This document shows, in pieces, positions 15,501-27,195 of a stretch of DNA of 64,000 nt. The notes under the pieces were generated by a model that saw nothing but the letters and a program-made list of their open reading frames with translations, was not told the DNA's origin and made no database searches. Within the stretch, counting starts at the first letter, position 1. Each line of letters opens with the position of its first letter. Origin of the DNA: Stramonita haemastoma (taxonomy: Eukaryota > Mollusca > Gastropoda > Neogastropoda > Muricidae); assembly GCA_030674155.1 (NCBI GenBank), contig CM060318.1, positions 70,115,065-70,179,064 on the forward strand. Direction: 5' to 3'. Both the position numbers and the translations under genes were made by a program.

Positions 15501-16988
15501 AACTTTAGCATAACTTCAAAAGTTACACACACAAAAATCATAATATACATTAAGAATATTTACTCATATATACAGAGATCTGAGAAACACTGAATCTGAT
15601 ATATGTATCAGTTTCAGCTGCCAAGAACAAGAGAGAACAAGAGAAACAAACACTGCTTTGCACGTAACAAACAAAGTGCACATCAAATTACAAACTTATA
15701 AGATGTTACCAAAGGAAGAAACCACAACGTGAAAACGTACTGCTTTTGCAACTTCCAGCTTGTATGCCTCCCTGAAACAAATTTCCATTCATTGTGTTAA
15801 CTGCTTTCATAAAGATTTTTCAGCATACTGAAAATATTGTGTAAAAGGCCAAGACACAACAGCCAAAACTAGGTTGGATTTCACAGCTTTTTTTTAAGGT
15901 TTACTGAAATATACAAACAAGTATCTTTTGCACAAAACAATTTCTCTGGGCAGCTGGTGCCAGAGTTAACCTTTTTATGCTAAAGCTGTTTCTTTAAGAA
16001 AAAAAAAAGAAGTAAAATAACAGCCCTATTCTGTTGAGTTTCACTGTAGCTTTTTTCAAGTTTAACTTTTTCTAAACAAATAACTATTTCACAAAACAAG
16101 TTCCCTCCACAGTTTATGTTAATGTTAGAGAAAGTTTTTAAGTTGAAGCCGTTTCTTTGTAAGGAAAAAAAAGAGCAAAATATGGGCCCAATTCTTGTTT
16201 TCATACTAAAAGTTTGAAGTTCTAAGATACAGCGTTGTCAATACATAACAATTAGGTTCAGTGTAGGAGTTCAAGCATTTCAGCATAATTCATGAATGTA
16301 AGTGTAATGCAATGCCATTATTTAGCAGGAACTTTGCAATTTAATACATATTTCATTAACTTCTAAACCTTTATAAAACATTGCACTTCCAAAACCATAC
16401 CAAATCAAAAGTAAAATGAGACTTTTAGGTTGCAAACCAACCGTAAAATGAGTTGGTCATGCTTCATCACAAACCATTAAATACACCATCTGTGTCCAAC
16501 ATCTGATCTTGTAGTTTGTTCATTTTTGATTAAACCCAACAGCATATCTCCACTTTAGATTACCTATTAGTGAACTGTTTGGCATCCCATTACAATTATG
16601 ACTAAACTATGGATAGATGATGCTACCGTTTGGCTCTAAATGAATAGACCAGTGAACACCCAATGGCTTCAAGAACAGCCTGGCATGCATAGATCTATAA
16701 ATTGCAAGACAGTGCACTTTTAAACATTTTTTTTAAAACATAAAAAGCTTTGGGGGTAGGGGGATGAAATACATTGTTTTTAGTAAATCAATCTAGCAAA
16801 GTGGAGTATTATCAAGCTGAAAATTCAAACAAAATGCTAGCACTTTTGCAAGATTTCCTCAAAGAATAAAAATCCTTCTGAAGGAGTATGAATCTGGATG
16901 CCATTATTAAAAGACTTCAATGGGGAAAAAATGCAAACTTTATAGGGCACAGAGATAATTTAATCAAGAGCTTGTTACAATGACTTAC

Positions 16989-17088
16989 CATGATTTCTGT
17001 GTGCTACTTGCAGCACAAGGTTTGGCTGGTACTCGTTGCACAATCACAGATGTATTCCTTGGAATAAGAGTCGAGTTACTCTTGTATG
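16989..17088 (-). CDS. RBBP6: RBBP6 second coding exon (DWNN domain, C-terminal part)
   Basis: Encodes AYKSNSTLIPRNTSVIVQRV then PAKPCAASSTQKS, matching RBBP6 TDDNALIPKNSSVIVRRIPI. Acceptor AAACAG (phase 1 completes GCA), donor GTAAGT, phase 2 out (TG). Together the two exons give a complete DWNN domain of about 75 residues. The following CCHC zinc knuckle and RING were searched for by eye on the minus strand down to base 1 and not found, so the gene is partial here. Confidence 0.9.
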
Positions 17089-18192
17089 CTGTTTAGATAA
17101 AAAATATTTTTAAAAAGCGATTAGCTTAAAAAAAAATTTTGTTTTAATAAATAAAAAAAAAAGGAAAAAGAAAGGACAACAACAACAATAAAAAAGAAAA
17201 GAAAAAAACACAACACATAACCAGAGTTAACTCCAAGCTACTTATTTCCAACTGTGCTCAATAAATACTGGTCACTCAATGTATCATTTACATCATCATT
17301 AATAGTAGTAGTGGTAGGGGAAGTAGCAGTTATGTTACTTAGCAATATTATTACAGTAAATTGTAAATTTATACTTCTATGAAAATCAGACCTTACAGAA
17401 ATGTTACATCAATTACATTCTCTCACAAGGGAAATCTTTAAAAAAGAAAAAAAAGAGAAAAAAAAAAGAAGAGAAATCTGCTGCTCATGAGTCAACGAAT
17501 AACTTTGTACTGTTGACTATGGAATACAATGGTGGCTCTCTGAAGGTACAATCTTAATCGCTGATAATGATGATAATGGAGTCAAAACAAACAAATCTAA
17601 TCTTTCTACAATCTGCAGTACAACCTCTCACTTAAAACCATGACCCTATTTATCCAGTATTTCAGATTTAAAAGTATTTAAAGATTGTCTCAAGATAATC
17701 CACCATCCAAAATTCAGTACTAGTATAGATGTCCTAATAAAAATAATTAGTCCACCTGCATCTTTCCAGAGCAGTAAGGACTGTCCAAAGAAAAAATCTA
17801 CAATTTTGTGTTTCGCAGTACAAACTGTCCCTAGATGAAAAACCAGCAACAAAAACAAAACCACTCATTACCAACTTAAAACAATCAACCAAGTTGTAAA
17901 GATTATAAGAGAAAACATTCCTAACCATTCCTCATTTAAGAAGTTTGTCATAAGCAGCACTTCCAGTTTATCCCAAGAGAAAACAATCTACAATAACTAT
18001 AGGCATTATCTGTATTCTCCAAAGAACCATCTCTATGAGTAACTCTGAATATAAGATAGTTAAAGGTAAAGAATTGAGAAGTTAAATATGTTCAAAATCT
18101 TTCAAGGAACCAGTGGCAAAGTGAAGGAATACATTTTTTTTAAAAGTATAAACATACCAACTGATATGATAAAAATTAACAATCATACATAC

Positions 18193-18358
18193 CTGCACCA
18201 GTTTGAGCATTGGTAATTTCAAGCTCTAAGTCCCCAAGCCGCAACTGTTTTTGGGCAACAATTTCCTTTTTCAAGTCTCCAACAGATATGTGCAAGCCGT
18301 CAAACTTGACATGCTGGTATTCACGACTACTCTTGAACTTGTAGTGAACCAGTGACAT
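18193..18358 (-). CDS. RBBP6: RBBP6 first coding exon (DWNN domain, N-terminal part)
   Basis: Begins MSLVHYKFKSSREYQHVKFD then GLHISVGDLKKEIVAQKQLR and LGDLELEITNAQTGA. Human RBBP6 starts MSCVHYKFSSKLNYDTVTFD, GLHISLCDLKKQI and has ITNAQT at the same place. This is the DWNN ubiquitin-like fold of a RING E3 ligase family that also acts in mRNA 3'-end processing. ATG at 18358 is nine bases after an acceptor CCCCAG (exon starts 18367). Donor GTATGT, phase 1 out. Confidence 0.94.
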
Positions 18359-18439
18359 GACCGTTGGCTGGGGAAAAAAAAAAAAAAATCATTATGTCAC
18401 TTTTAAAATACCTCAACATACCTTAAAGTCAGAATATGG

Positions 18440-18540
18440 CTACCTTTGGCCTAATGGTCAGGAAACTGGTTAGGGGATTGGATGTAAAAAAGCACATGTG
18501 TGCTTATTCCATTATTCTCGAAATAAAAGAATGACAAAAA
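18440..18540 (+). mobile_element. internally deleted family A SINE
   Basis: A head remnant GCCTAATGGTCAGG is followed almost directly by the 3' segment GGATGTAAAAAAGCACATGT and TTCTCGAAATAAAAG; the central core is missing. Confidence 0.45.
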
Positions 18541-19219
18541 AACACAACAAACAAAACGGTTACATAAGCAAAGTAAATCATTGGTGAACCTTTGGATCAT
18601 TTTAATTTAAACCTTTAGATCATTTAAACCTTTAAAACATTGGTGAACCTTCTGCTTTAGCAGAAGAACATGAGCTATGACGCTTTAATTTTAAATTGCG
18701 AAGTTCATTTTTGGTTTTAAGTGCTACTTTTAACAATACAAGTATTACAACTACCAAAGAAATACAATTATTTATTTAATACCACCAGGGTTCGCACCAG
18801 GATTTTTTTAAAACCGGTACTGGGAGTTGCCATTTCAGAGATATCATGACCAACTCCCCCAAAATCGGTCCCCAGAAAATAAAATCCGGTACCTACTGTG
18901 AACAAAACGAAACTATTCAGTGAGGGGGTGGGGGAGGGGGGGTTTGCTTCGGCAGCAAAACTAAATCTAAATTGAACGCGAATCTCTCGGACTTTGACTG
19001 CCGTGCTGCTGTCACTCGTTTCTTGTGCACGAAGCCGCGCAGGAAATAGGATTTTTTTTTCTAGCGCCTGTGTCACTGTCTGTGTCAGTCTGTTGTTTTG
19101 CATGGCATCATTCGTGTGACATTCTTTTTTCTTGTTTCTATGCTTAGGGCTCATCTAGATCTTTCGTTCACTATAGATTTAGTTTTCGACTTTTCTCTCT
19201 GAAAGCAACGCGCAAATTC

Positions 19220-19395
19220 ATAGTCAAAGACCCTCCGCTTTTCGCTTTTCGTAAGAGCAGGCCATCGTGTGCCCGTGGGAACAGATGACATTTACAAAAC
19301 TGCGTACACACGGGGACTGAATGTAAAAAGCACAGGAGTGCTTATTCCATTATCCTCGATATAAAAGATTAAAAGAATAAAGAATAAATAAATCT
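19220..19395 (+). mobile_element. 5'-truncated family A SINE
   Basis: Plus-strand body GTAAGAGCAGGCCATCGTGT through GGACTGAATGTAAAAAGCAC to the tail CCTCGATATAAAAG and AATAAATAAAT. Confidence 0.6.
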
Positions 19396-20276
19396 AGGCC
19401 CCATTTACTCATTGTGAATGGAAGTCACTGTCATGCCGAGAAGAGCGCGAAGCTCTATTCTTTAACAGTAAAGCTTGCTGTTCTGCGTGCTAGGCTAATT
19501 AAATGAGGCTGGCGCCAAAGATGTTTGTCGGAAGGGGTAGGAAGGGGTAGGTGCGTAAGCACAGTACAGGTGCATGACAGACTGTCAGAAAACGATCACT
19601 TCAGACTTTTTTTTTTTTGAGACGGAAATCTAATCGGTCACAGGCAAACAGAATCAGTACGCGGTACCAGCTGCTTCGAAAATTTCCGGTATTCCCTGTT
19701 TACAATCGGTAAAATACCGACAATTACCGGTTATCGCGAACCCTGTACCACTGTTTGTTACATTCAACAATACAACCACCAAAGAATTATGATTATCACT
19801 AATTACAACCATTTTAATTTATAGCTAGCTAGTTTTTCAATTTTCTTTTTATTACTACTAAACTACATTACTAGTCTGAAGAACGACCCATAAACTTTTA
19901 TATGTGAATGTTTTTTGTTTCCTAGTTTGTTTCAGCATTTTGTATTTAAAATTTAATCTTTGAAGACATTAATATCTAGTAATTCAATTAAACAGACCAA
20001 TGCAACACCCAACATTTAGACTTAAAAAAAATAAAAAAATTAAAGATCAGCTTGTCAAATTTAATAAAATGTTTATAATTTTTTCATTGTTTAATTTGTT
20101 TAAATGCATGTGAAGCTGCACTTTTGTACACATGTATGTATAGACACATGTAATATGTATGGTATATGTATGTATATACACAAATATAATAATGTGTACT
20201 TATAGTTATACGGGCACACCATGTCTAGTAATGTTATGTTGTATCACACAATATTTAAAGGCCTGTCAAACTGAAG

Positions 20277-20750
20277 ACGTTATAATAGTAATAGCAGTAG
20301 GCACCCCTTAGTCTTGGAGGACAATGGAGTTGTGCTCTACTCTTTAGAGCGCAAAGCCTGGGTAAGTAAGTACGGAGGGCAAATTTTTACCCATGCAGCA
20401 GATCCCTCCTTGCTACGGTACTGGAATGATCCATTGGAAAGGCAATGACCAATACAAATAGTTCCAGTACCGTCGCAGGAGCCACCAGAATGTTGCTATA
20501 TCCCGAACCGCCCTGGGGTCTCCAACTCCCAGATTTTTCCTCAGGGATGGTGTCTAAACACGACACCTGTGTGCATGCTGATTATTATTATTTAAAAAAA
20601 AAAAATTTTGTCATCCGCTCCTACCAGCACACGATGGCCTGCTCTTCCGAAAGGCAGAATGGGGTTTTAACGTGTGCGCCAAGATGTTCTGCGTGAGTTT
20701 GCACACGGGGCCTTGGTTTACAATTACAGTCTCACCTGAATGATGTTGTA
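20277..20750 (-). mobile_element. family B SINE-like element, minus orientation
   Basis: Reverse-complement copy of the core and tail of 20793-21376 (GGTACTGGAATGATCCATTG, GCAATGACCAATAC, CAGGAGCCACCAGAATGTTG on the plus strand). The tRNA-like head is absent. With its neighbour it forms a long inverted repeat. Confidence 0.6.
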
Positions 20751-20792
20751 ATATTTATTAGATTATTATGATGCCTTTACTATAGAATTGGA

Positions 20793-21376
20793 AGGTGGCA
20801 GGATAGTTCAGACGTTCGCCTGCCAATATGTAAACCATAAGGCATAAGTTTCTGGGTTACTACCCAGCCTCACCTATTCTTCCAAGTTTGACGAAAAAAT
20901 CGAACTGAATGTCAAAATCATTCGGATGAGACTATAAACCGAAGCCCCGTGTGTGAACGCATGCAAAACATCTAATCTTGCGCACACATTAAAACCCCGT
21001 TCTGCCTTTCGTAAGAGCAGGCCATCAGTGTGCCAGTAGGAGCGGATGACAAAATTATATATCATGCACACAGGTGTCGTGTTTAGACACCATCCCTGAG
21101 GTAAAATTGGGGAGTTGGAGTCCCAGGGCAGCTCGGGGCTGTATGGCAACGTTCTGGTGGCTCCTGTAACGGTACTGGAACCATTCATATCGGTCATTGC
21201 CTTTCCAATGGATCATTCCAGTGGAGTGGAGGGGGGGGGGGAGTGTCTGCTGTATGAGTAACAGCTTGCCATCCATACTTGCTAAGTTACTTACCCAGGC
21301 TTTGCGATCAAAGACTAGAGTGTAACTCCATACTGACCAATCTTCGAGACTGATGGTGTTGCCTACTTCTACTTAA
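20793..21376 (+). mobile_element. family B SINE-like element, plus orientation
   Basis: A tRNA-like head (GGCAGGATAGTTCAGACGTT, TTCGCCTGCC) leads into the same core as family A (GACTATAAACCGAAGCCCCG). It is then followed by a different tail of about 300 bases (CACCATCCCTGAGG, GGTGGCTCCTGTAACGGTAC, TGCCTTTCCAATGGATCATT) ending in an A-rich stretch. Confidence 0.6.
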
Positions 21377-22214
21377 TAAAAAAATAAGTATGTCTAGAAT
21401 TCGTGATATAAATACTGTTAGTTGATATGATTACAATAATTATAAATTCCTTCTGTAATCATAATTCCTTTCATTAATATTACTTCAATGTATTTTTTCT
21501 TTAAAAAAAAAAAAAAAAAAAACCACAGAAGGTGAAGCCACTGCAGGCCTACAGGACATACGGCTGTAGCCAGTTGGCATTTAGGCCTCGGTATACATGT
21601 ATTTATAATGCATGTAATAATGTATATAGTTCAACTTAGTATCATCTAGCCTAAGCCTTCCAGATTCACTGAAGAGAGGGCTTTAGAAGTGGTCCCATTT
21701 AAGATATTCATTAATTCAGCACGATCGGTAGAAGCTATCGTGGTGTTTTAAAGAGTTTCATTAAATATACACAGTAAGCTTAAACTGTGATCTTGATCTT
21801 AGTCTGCATTGTGTTTGTTTAAAATTATATGAAGATGAATTTCATCTCTCTGGGTGTCGGTGGCCATGCGCATGCCCGACAATAGCCTAGTAGCCTAGGC
21901 CTATCCATACTGTTCACAGAACATTATTTTCTTAAAAAATCCTAGCTCCGGCTTTACCCTAAATATGGTTGACAGAATCACCTATGCAGCATTCGCACGA
22001 TGATCTGGGAGGGATTCGTAGGGAAGAAAAAGAGACAACTACCAGAAAATAATCCTTATAAAACAAAAACGAAAAAGCACACGCACGCAGACACCAAAGG
22101 AATGTCGTGGCGAAGTGCCAATCTAATGGAACAAACGATTTATGCCACAACTAGCTTTAATATGACAAAGGATGATTGAAAAATGCTACACCCACGCGTC
22201 TGAAGGTATCTTAC

Positions 22215-22310
22215 CTTTTGTGACCTCGATGGTATAGAGAATTTCGTATTTTTCCGTCTTCCAAGTTGACAAAGATGGCGCACGGTATCACTGTATGTCT
22301 ATCTTTAGGT
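22215..22310 (-). other. RBBP6: probable RBBP6 5'UTR exon with YY1-like element
   Basis: The minus strand reads through GCGCCATCTTTGTC (plus-strand AAGATGGCGC, a YY1-type site often just downstream of animal start sites). It ends at a consensus donor, CACAAAAG then GTAAGA. The acceptor 9 bases before the DWNN start codon at 18367 would be its partner, giving a 3.8 kb leader intron. The 5' boundary is a guess. Confidence 0.45.
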
Positions 22311-22602
22311 CAGATAAAAATATACTTGAGCACGTGATTTGCTGTTGCATTGTGGGTGGGCCTGCCTTCCAGGCCCTAGCCTATAAATTTTGGAATTTAA
22401 CTCCAAGTCCTTTTATTATTCTGTTCTATTACTTACTCAATTTAATATCGTTAAATCTACTTTGTTTGGTTCTTGTGTATATAATCTTAAAATAAGGCTG
22501 GATTTTTTTTTTACAAATAATGAGATATTTAATTTTAGTCATTTACGACCCAGCGAGGATATGAATTTTTTGAAGTTTCTTGTCAGAGAAGTTAGCCTAC
22601 AT

Positions 22603-22623
22603 TGCATTCTGGGAAATAGCAGT
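22603..22623 (-). promoter_or_regulatory. ZNF143/THAP11-like promoter motif
   Basis: The plus strand reads TGCATTCTGGGAAATAGCAG then T. Its reverse complement is very close to the ZNF143 (Staf) promoter motif ACTACATTTCCCAGAATGCA. It sits about 300 bases upstream of the inferred RBBP6 leader exon, in the right place for a promoter element. Confidence 0.45.
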
Positions 22624-22739
22624 CTACACACTCGCAGGTTCCACTCCAGCTAGGCCCCGATAGCTTAATTTTAAGCCCATTTTAATCTGTTTCTCCAATT
22701 AAAACACACACTGAATTCATAATTGCACCCCTGAAAACT

Positions 22740-23170
22740 TAACAGAAAAAAGCATTTTTGTGAACGACTGGCATCTGATCCACAACTACCAGAAAACAAA
22801 TGTTCTAAACAAATGTTTAAGAAGTTTTTGAAGAAACATTTGATAGACAAACTGTAAGTCCACGATTATGTTCGATACTACCTAACATTTGGCTGTTTGT
22901 TGTTATTCATGCCCATGTTATTTAGTATTTCTATCATTTGTATGTATGATGTGAGCTTATGTTGTTGTTTTTTTATCTTGAGAGATTTGTTGTAAAAAAA
23001 AATCCTCATTTAGCCTATTTGAGTTTTTCAACAAAGGCTGATATTTGTCTTTGAATGCTTTAGAAGTCAACTTTTGTGATTTTTTTTTTTTTTTTTTTAG
23101 TGAGGGCAGGATGAAAAAAAGTTGTGTAAACTTGATCTTTTACCCTCAATAAAGATCATTTTGACTTGAC
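22740..23170 (+). mobile_element. probable LINE 3' end remnant
   Basis: A plus-strand reading frame ends FKKFLKKHLIDKL and stop at about 22857, like the lysine-rich C-termini of CR1/Jockey-type reverse transcriptase proteins. About 300 bases of T-rich untranslated sequence follow, then AATAAAGATCATTTTGACTT and a TGACT-type tail. 5' truncation is expected for such elements. The assignment is by style only. Confidence 0.35.
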
Positions 23171-23828
23171 AACTCATGTGAATTTGGACAAAATGGTAGC
23201 TTTGAATTTCAAACTTTTTTTTGCTTCTGAAAGCAGGTTCTGTAATCCTTATCTGATGATAATTTCCAGCTTTCTTGAGTCTACATGGTACTTTTCTCTG
23301 TCATCAATCCCTAAAATAGTTACACGGTGCATTTTTCACCCCTCCCCGGCCCCCCCTGAAAGCAGGTAAAATTGAACTCAATATATTCCAAGTGTTCGAC
23401 GCTGCTTAACTTGACTTGGGGAAAGCGAGCTTTATGACCACTTTATCACCCCCTAAACGAAAATTAAAAAACACACGGATTTGTTCTAAATAACAATGGT
23501 TACATACCTTTTGTTTGCTGATAGGATACTTGATATACTGCAGACTGGGTAGGACTGATTGTAATTTGTACACACACCAACAGTACTTCACCCCACGCGA
23601 CTAGCTGATAGAATGACTTCTCTTTCTGTGGGGTTCAAATCACATGCTTCGAGCCATGTGGCTTTCCGGTGGTGACGTAAGATGTTGACAAGGTCCTGCC
23701 CGGACCTATGAGCTGGCTGGTATAAAAATAAACCCGGAAATTGATTAGGTCCACCCTTATCAGGCTACACACCAGTATTAATTTTGACTACTTTTCCTTT
23801 TCTTTTTAAATATATAATATATAATATA

Positions 23829-24247
23829 TGTGACGCTCCACCACATAATGAGACGCATTGCACCAGAGGTCAATTTTAAGTTATTGACATGTTATCAAAC
23901 TGCAATAAAATGGCTATACAATACAAAAAGCAGACTGAAAATCGGACAATTCTAGGAAAAGTTATTGCAAGTTGAAATGCTAGACTGCAGGAAATGACAA
24001 ATTGAGAAATTGACAAGTTTAGCATCCTAATTGGTGGTCAGAATGAGGGCTTGTATATTTTAAAAACACGTTTAAAGGCAAAAGGACTCAAAATTATGAT
24101 TTGATATTTCACTAAAAGGTAGAATAATGGCTATACTTTAATAATCAATCAAAATCTCAAAATTGCCAACTTGACCCTACCTGCCTTTAATGGCTCCTAG
24201 CGGAAAAGTGGGTTATGTGCTAAGCGACTCATTTCGTGAAGCGCCAC
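23829..24247. mobile_element. MITE copy 2 with terminal inverted repeats
   Basis: Same orientation as copy 1 and only sporadically different, so amplification looks recent. The left terminus ATGTGACGCTCCACCAC is intact. The right terminus has lost about five bases (CGTGAAGCGCCACAC) and runs into a (CA)n/(TA)n tract. Confidence 0.75.
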
Positions 24248-24679
24248 ACACACACACACACACACACACACACCACACACATATATACATATATATATAT
24301 ATATCTTGCATTGGCACAGCACATAGTAAGGCATCCACAGAAACAAAAATCACTTTTTCAGAGACTAGCCCCTGACTCGAAACTCATGTGATTTTGCACA
24401 TATTAGGTAGGTTTGAACTTTTTTAAATTTTTCAGCAAACACAGTACCCCCTTGGATCTTTGTTGTTTGCTAGCTGCCTCACCGCAATATGCATGCCGGG
24501 GTCAACTCTATAGGAGGAACACAACCAATCCTCATTTGATGGTCATTTCCTACTTTCTCAGCATTAGGCCTACTTCGTGTACATCTATGCCTCAACCCCC
24601 AAAACAAGTACACAGTGCATTTTTTCATTCTTTAAAAAATCTGTGAAAACCAGCATACAGTTTTTGGACTTGCACTCTT

Positions 24680-24960
24680 TAGCTTTATTCATTTATTTAT
24701 TTTCATTTTATTCTTTTTTCCGATGATAATGGGATAAGCACTCTTGTGCTTTTTTAAATACAGTCCCCGTGTGCATGCAGTTTTGTAAATGTCACCTGTT
24801 CCCACCTGCACATGATGGCCTACTCTTACGAAAAGCAGAACAGGATTTAACATGCGGGCAAGATGTTCTGCTTGCGTTCACACACGGGGCCTCAGTTTAT
24901 AGTCTTAGAAGGCGTTCCGTGGAGCTCGGAAGTTCATAATGGGAAATCTCCACTGGGACA
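24680..24960 (-). mobile_element. partial family A SINE
   Basis: Contains GGGATAAGCACTCTTGTGCT, CCCCGTGTGCATGCAGTTTT and ACACGGGGCCTCAGTTTATA on the plus strand, as in the full-length copies. The promoter head is missing or degenerate. Confidence 0.6.
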
Positions 24961-25368
24961 CATATAGCCACCCACAACATTTTACAGGCTGCAGTAAAAG
25001 GTTATGGGCTGTACATAAATGAAGTAATGTGGTTGAGTCTCTCTGCAACTCATTATTTTATTTTCTCTTTTTTTTTCTTGAAAAAAAACCCTAAAGTGGC
25101 ATGTGTTTCTTTTGGGGTTAAAAAAATAATAAGACAAAAAGCCAAATAGTTATGAAAAAAAATTGATCATGCTCTGAAGACTGGATGTGTTTCTCTGCTG
25201 GTGAACCAGATTAGTTTGCATGTAAATGGCAAATGGCCATGTACTTCCATGGAGTAGTAATTAACAGGAAAGAAATTCTTTCAAACCTAAGATTTTTCTC
25301 CTTCTGTGTCCAACTCTTATCTGTCCCTGCCTTCAACATCTACCTGCCAAAGTGTATAACATTTATAG

Positions 25369-25402
<34 letters not shown>

Positions 25403-25424
25403 ACATTCAAATTTGCTAAAGCTA

Positions 25425-25550
25425 TAAATGGTTATTGATTGTGTGTTGTATAGGTCGAATGCAAGCGCTTTGATTTGTTTTTACAAGATATAGCACTATA
25501 TAAATTCCATATATTTATTATTATTATTATTATTATCATTATTTTGAAGA
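25425..25550 (+). repeat. dispersed repeat 3' tail ending (TTA)n
   Basis: AAGCGCTTTGATTTGTTTTT followed by AGCACTATATAAATTCCATA and ATTATTATT. Related sequence occurs at 46490-46562 (AAGTGCTTTGATAAGTTTG, GTGCTATATAAATTC) and at 8170-8230, so this is the 3' end of an interspersed element. Confidence 0.45.
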
Positions 25551-25561
25551 CGCTAATGTAC

Positions 25562-25850
25562 AGATGGGATAGCTCAGTGGTTAGAGCGCCCGCTTTCCCC
25601 AAGTCAAGTTAAGCAGCGTCAAGGGTGGTTGGCAATTGGATGGGTGACTGTTTGCATGCCTTGGCTACAGCACAGTTCCCCCAGCTGTAAATGGGTACCT
25701 GCCCTCTTTAGGGTCAGGGAAGGTAAAGCAGCGAGGGAGAGGAGATGGGCACCGCCCTCAACATGCTGGCCCCTAGAGAAGCTGAGGTCTCTGACGCCTC
25801 GCTCCCTACGACCACACAGGTTATGGGACACCTCTACACTTTAATGCACA
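25562..25850 (+). mobile_element. tRNA-headed SINE (family E)
   Basis: GATAGCTCAGTGGTTAGAGC is a clear tRNA A-box region, and the element continues with CAGCTGTAAATGGGTACC and a GC-rich body to about 25850. A 33-base part (CTTTCCCCAAGTCAAGTTAA core) recurs inverted at 23399-23435. It is not a functional tRNA gene: there is no acceptor stem or cloverleaf. Confidence 0.55.
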
Positions 25851-26764
25851 TTTTACCTAGAATTAGTTTGTTAGTAAATGTGGGTCTCCTTGAGCTGTGT
25901 CAATCTTTCAATACCAAATAATTTTTCATTGAAAGTTTATATGAAACATTTGTTTCTTACACAATTATTTGTTTGATGTGTTTCCATCGTTCCTGTACAA
26001 CTGGACCATCCTCCTTCTTGTTTACATTATGAACGTTCAGTCCTTAACTTACACAGCCTCCACAAATACTTTGATGGGAGAGGCATAGCATGAATGTTTT
26101 TTTGTTTTGTTTCCCCAAATATCTTATGATATGCCAAAAGGGTCACTGGAAATATGTCTGGTCATTTTGTAATTCAGGATGAAGTAATCTGTGCAGGTTG
26201 TCCAGTGTTTCACTGACCTTTCTCATGGAGTGGTCTGTTTCAGTCTCTTAAGATCTTTGCAGATTTGTAGATCTGTAGGCCACAGAAAAATATCACATCC
26301 AGCAACTCTACAAGGTTTCCTACTTGGTTGCTAGGATCGATCTTTCAAAACGTCAGTGACATTGATTATTCAAGGGCTTCATTGTCTCACCTCAAATGTT
26401 GTACTGGTTACTTTCATCACAGTATAAGAGCTATGTGATTAACAGTCTCAGTTTTTTGGCTGTTTGGTTTAAAAAAGAAACGAAAAGAAGGTACTTTAAG
26501 TTTTCCAATAGCCAATATATATGAAACAAAACTTCAGATACTTAGTTTTTTGACTGGTGAGTTAAAAATAAAAAAGAAAGAAAAAGAAAAGAAACTTCGT
26601 TGATAGCCAAAACATAGGAAACAAAACTTCAGATACTTTTCTGTAGAGATTGTTCTTAAGATACAAGATCAGTTTGTAAAAAAAGCTTAGATTTAGATTT
26701 TCTTGAATGTTGCTCATATATAAGACTTTGTCACAAAACTTTAAAGAAAATTCAGCTCAATGGG

Positions 26765-27195
<431 letters not shown>

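Noticed and set aside
18768..19154. Minus-strand 128-codon frame in the RBBP6 leader intron
   Set aside because: No homology recognised; overlaps repeat-like, low-complexity sequence and has no splice support.
25562..25640. Possible tRNA gene
   Set aside because: Has an A-box-like start but no cloverleaf; continues as a SINE body.
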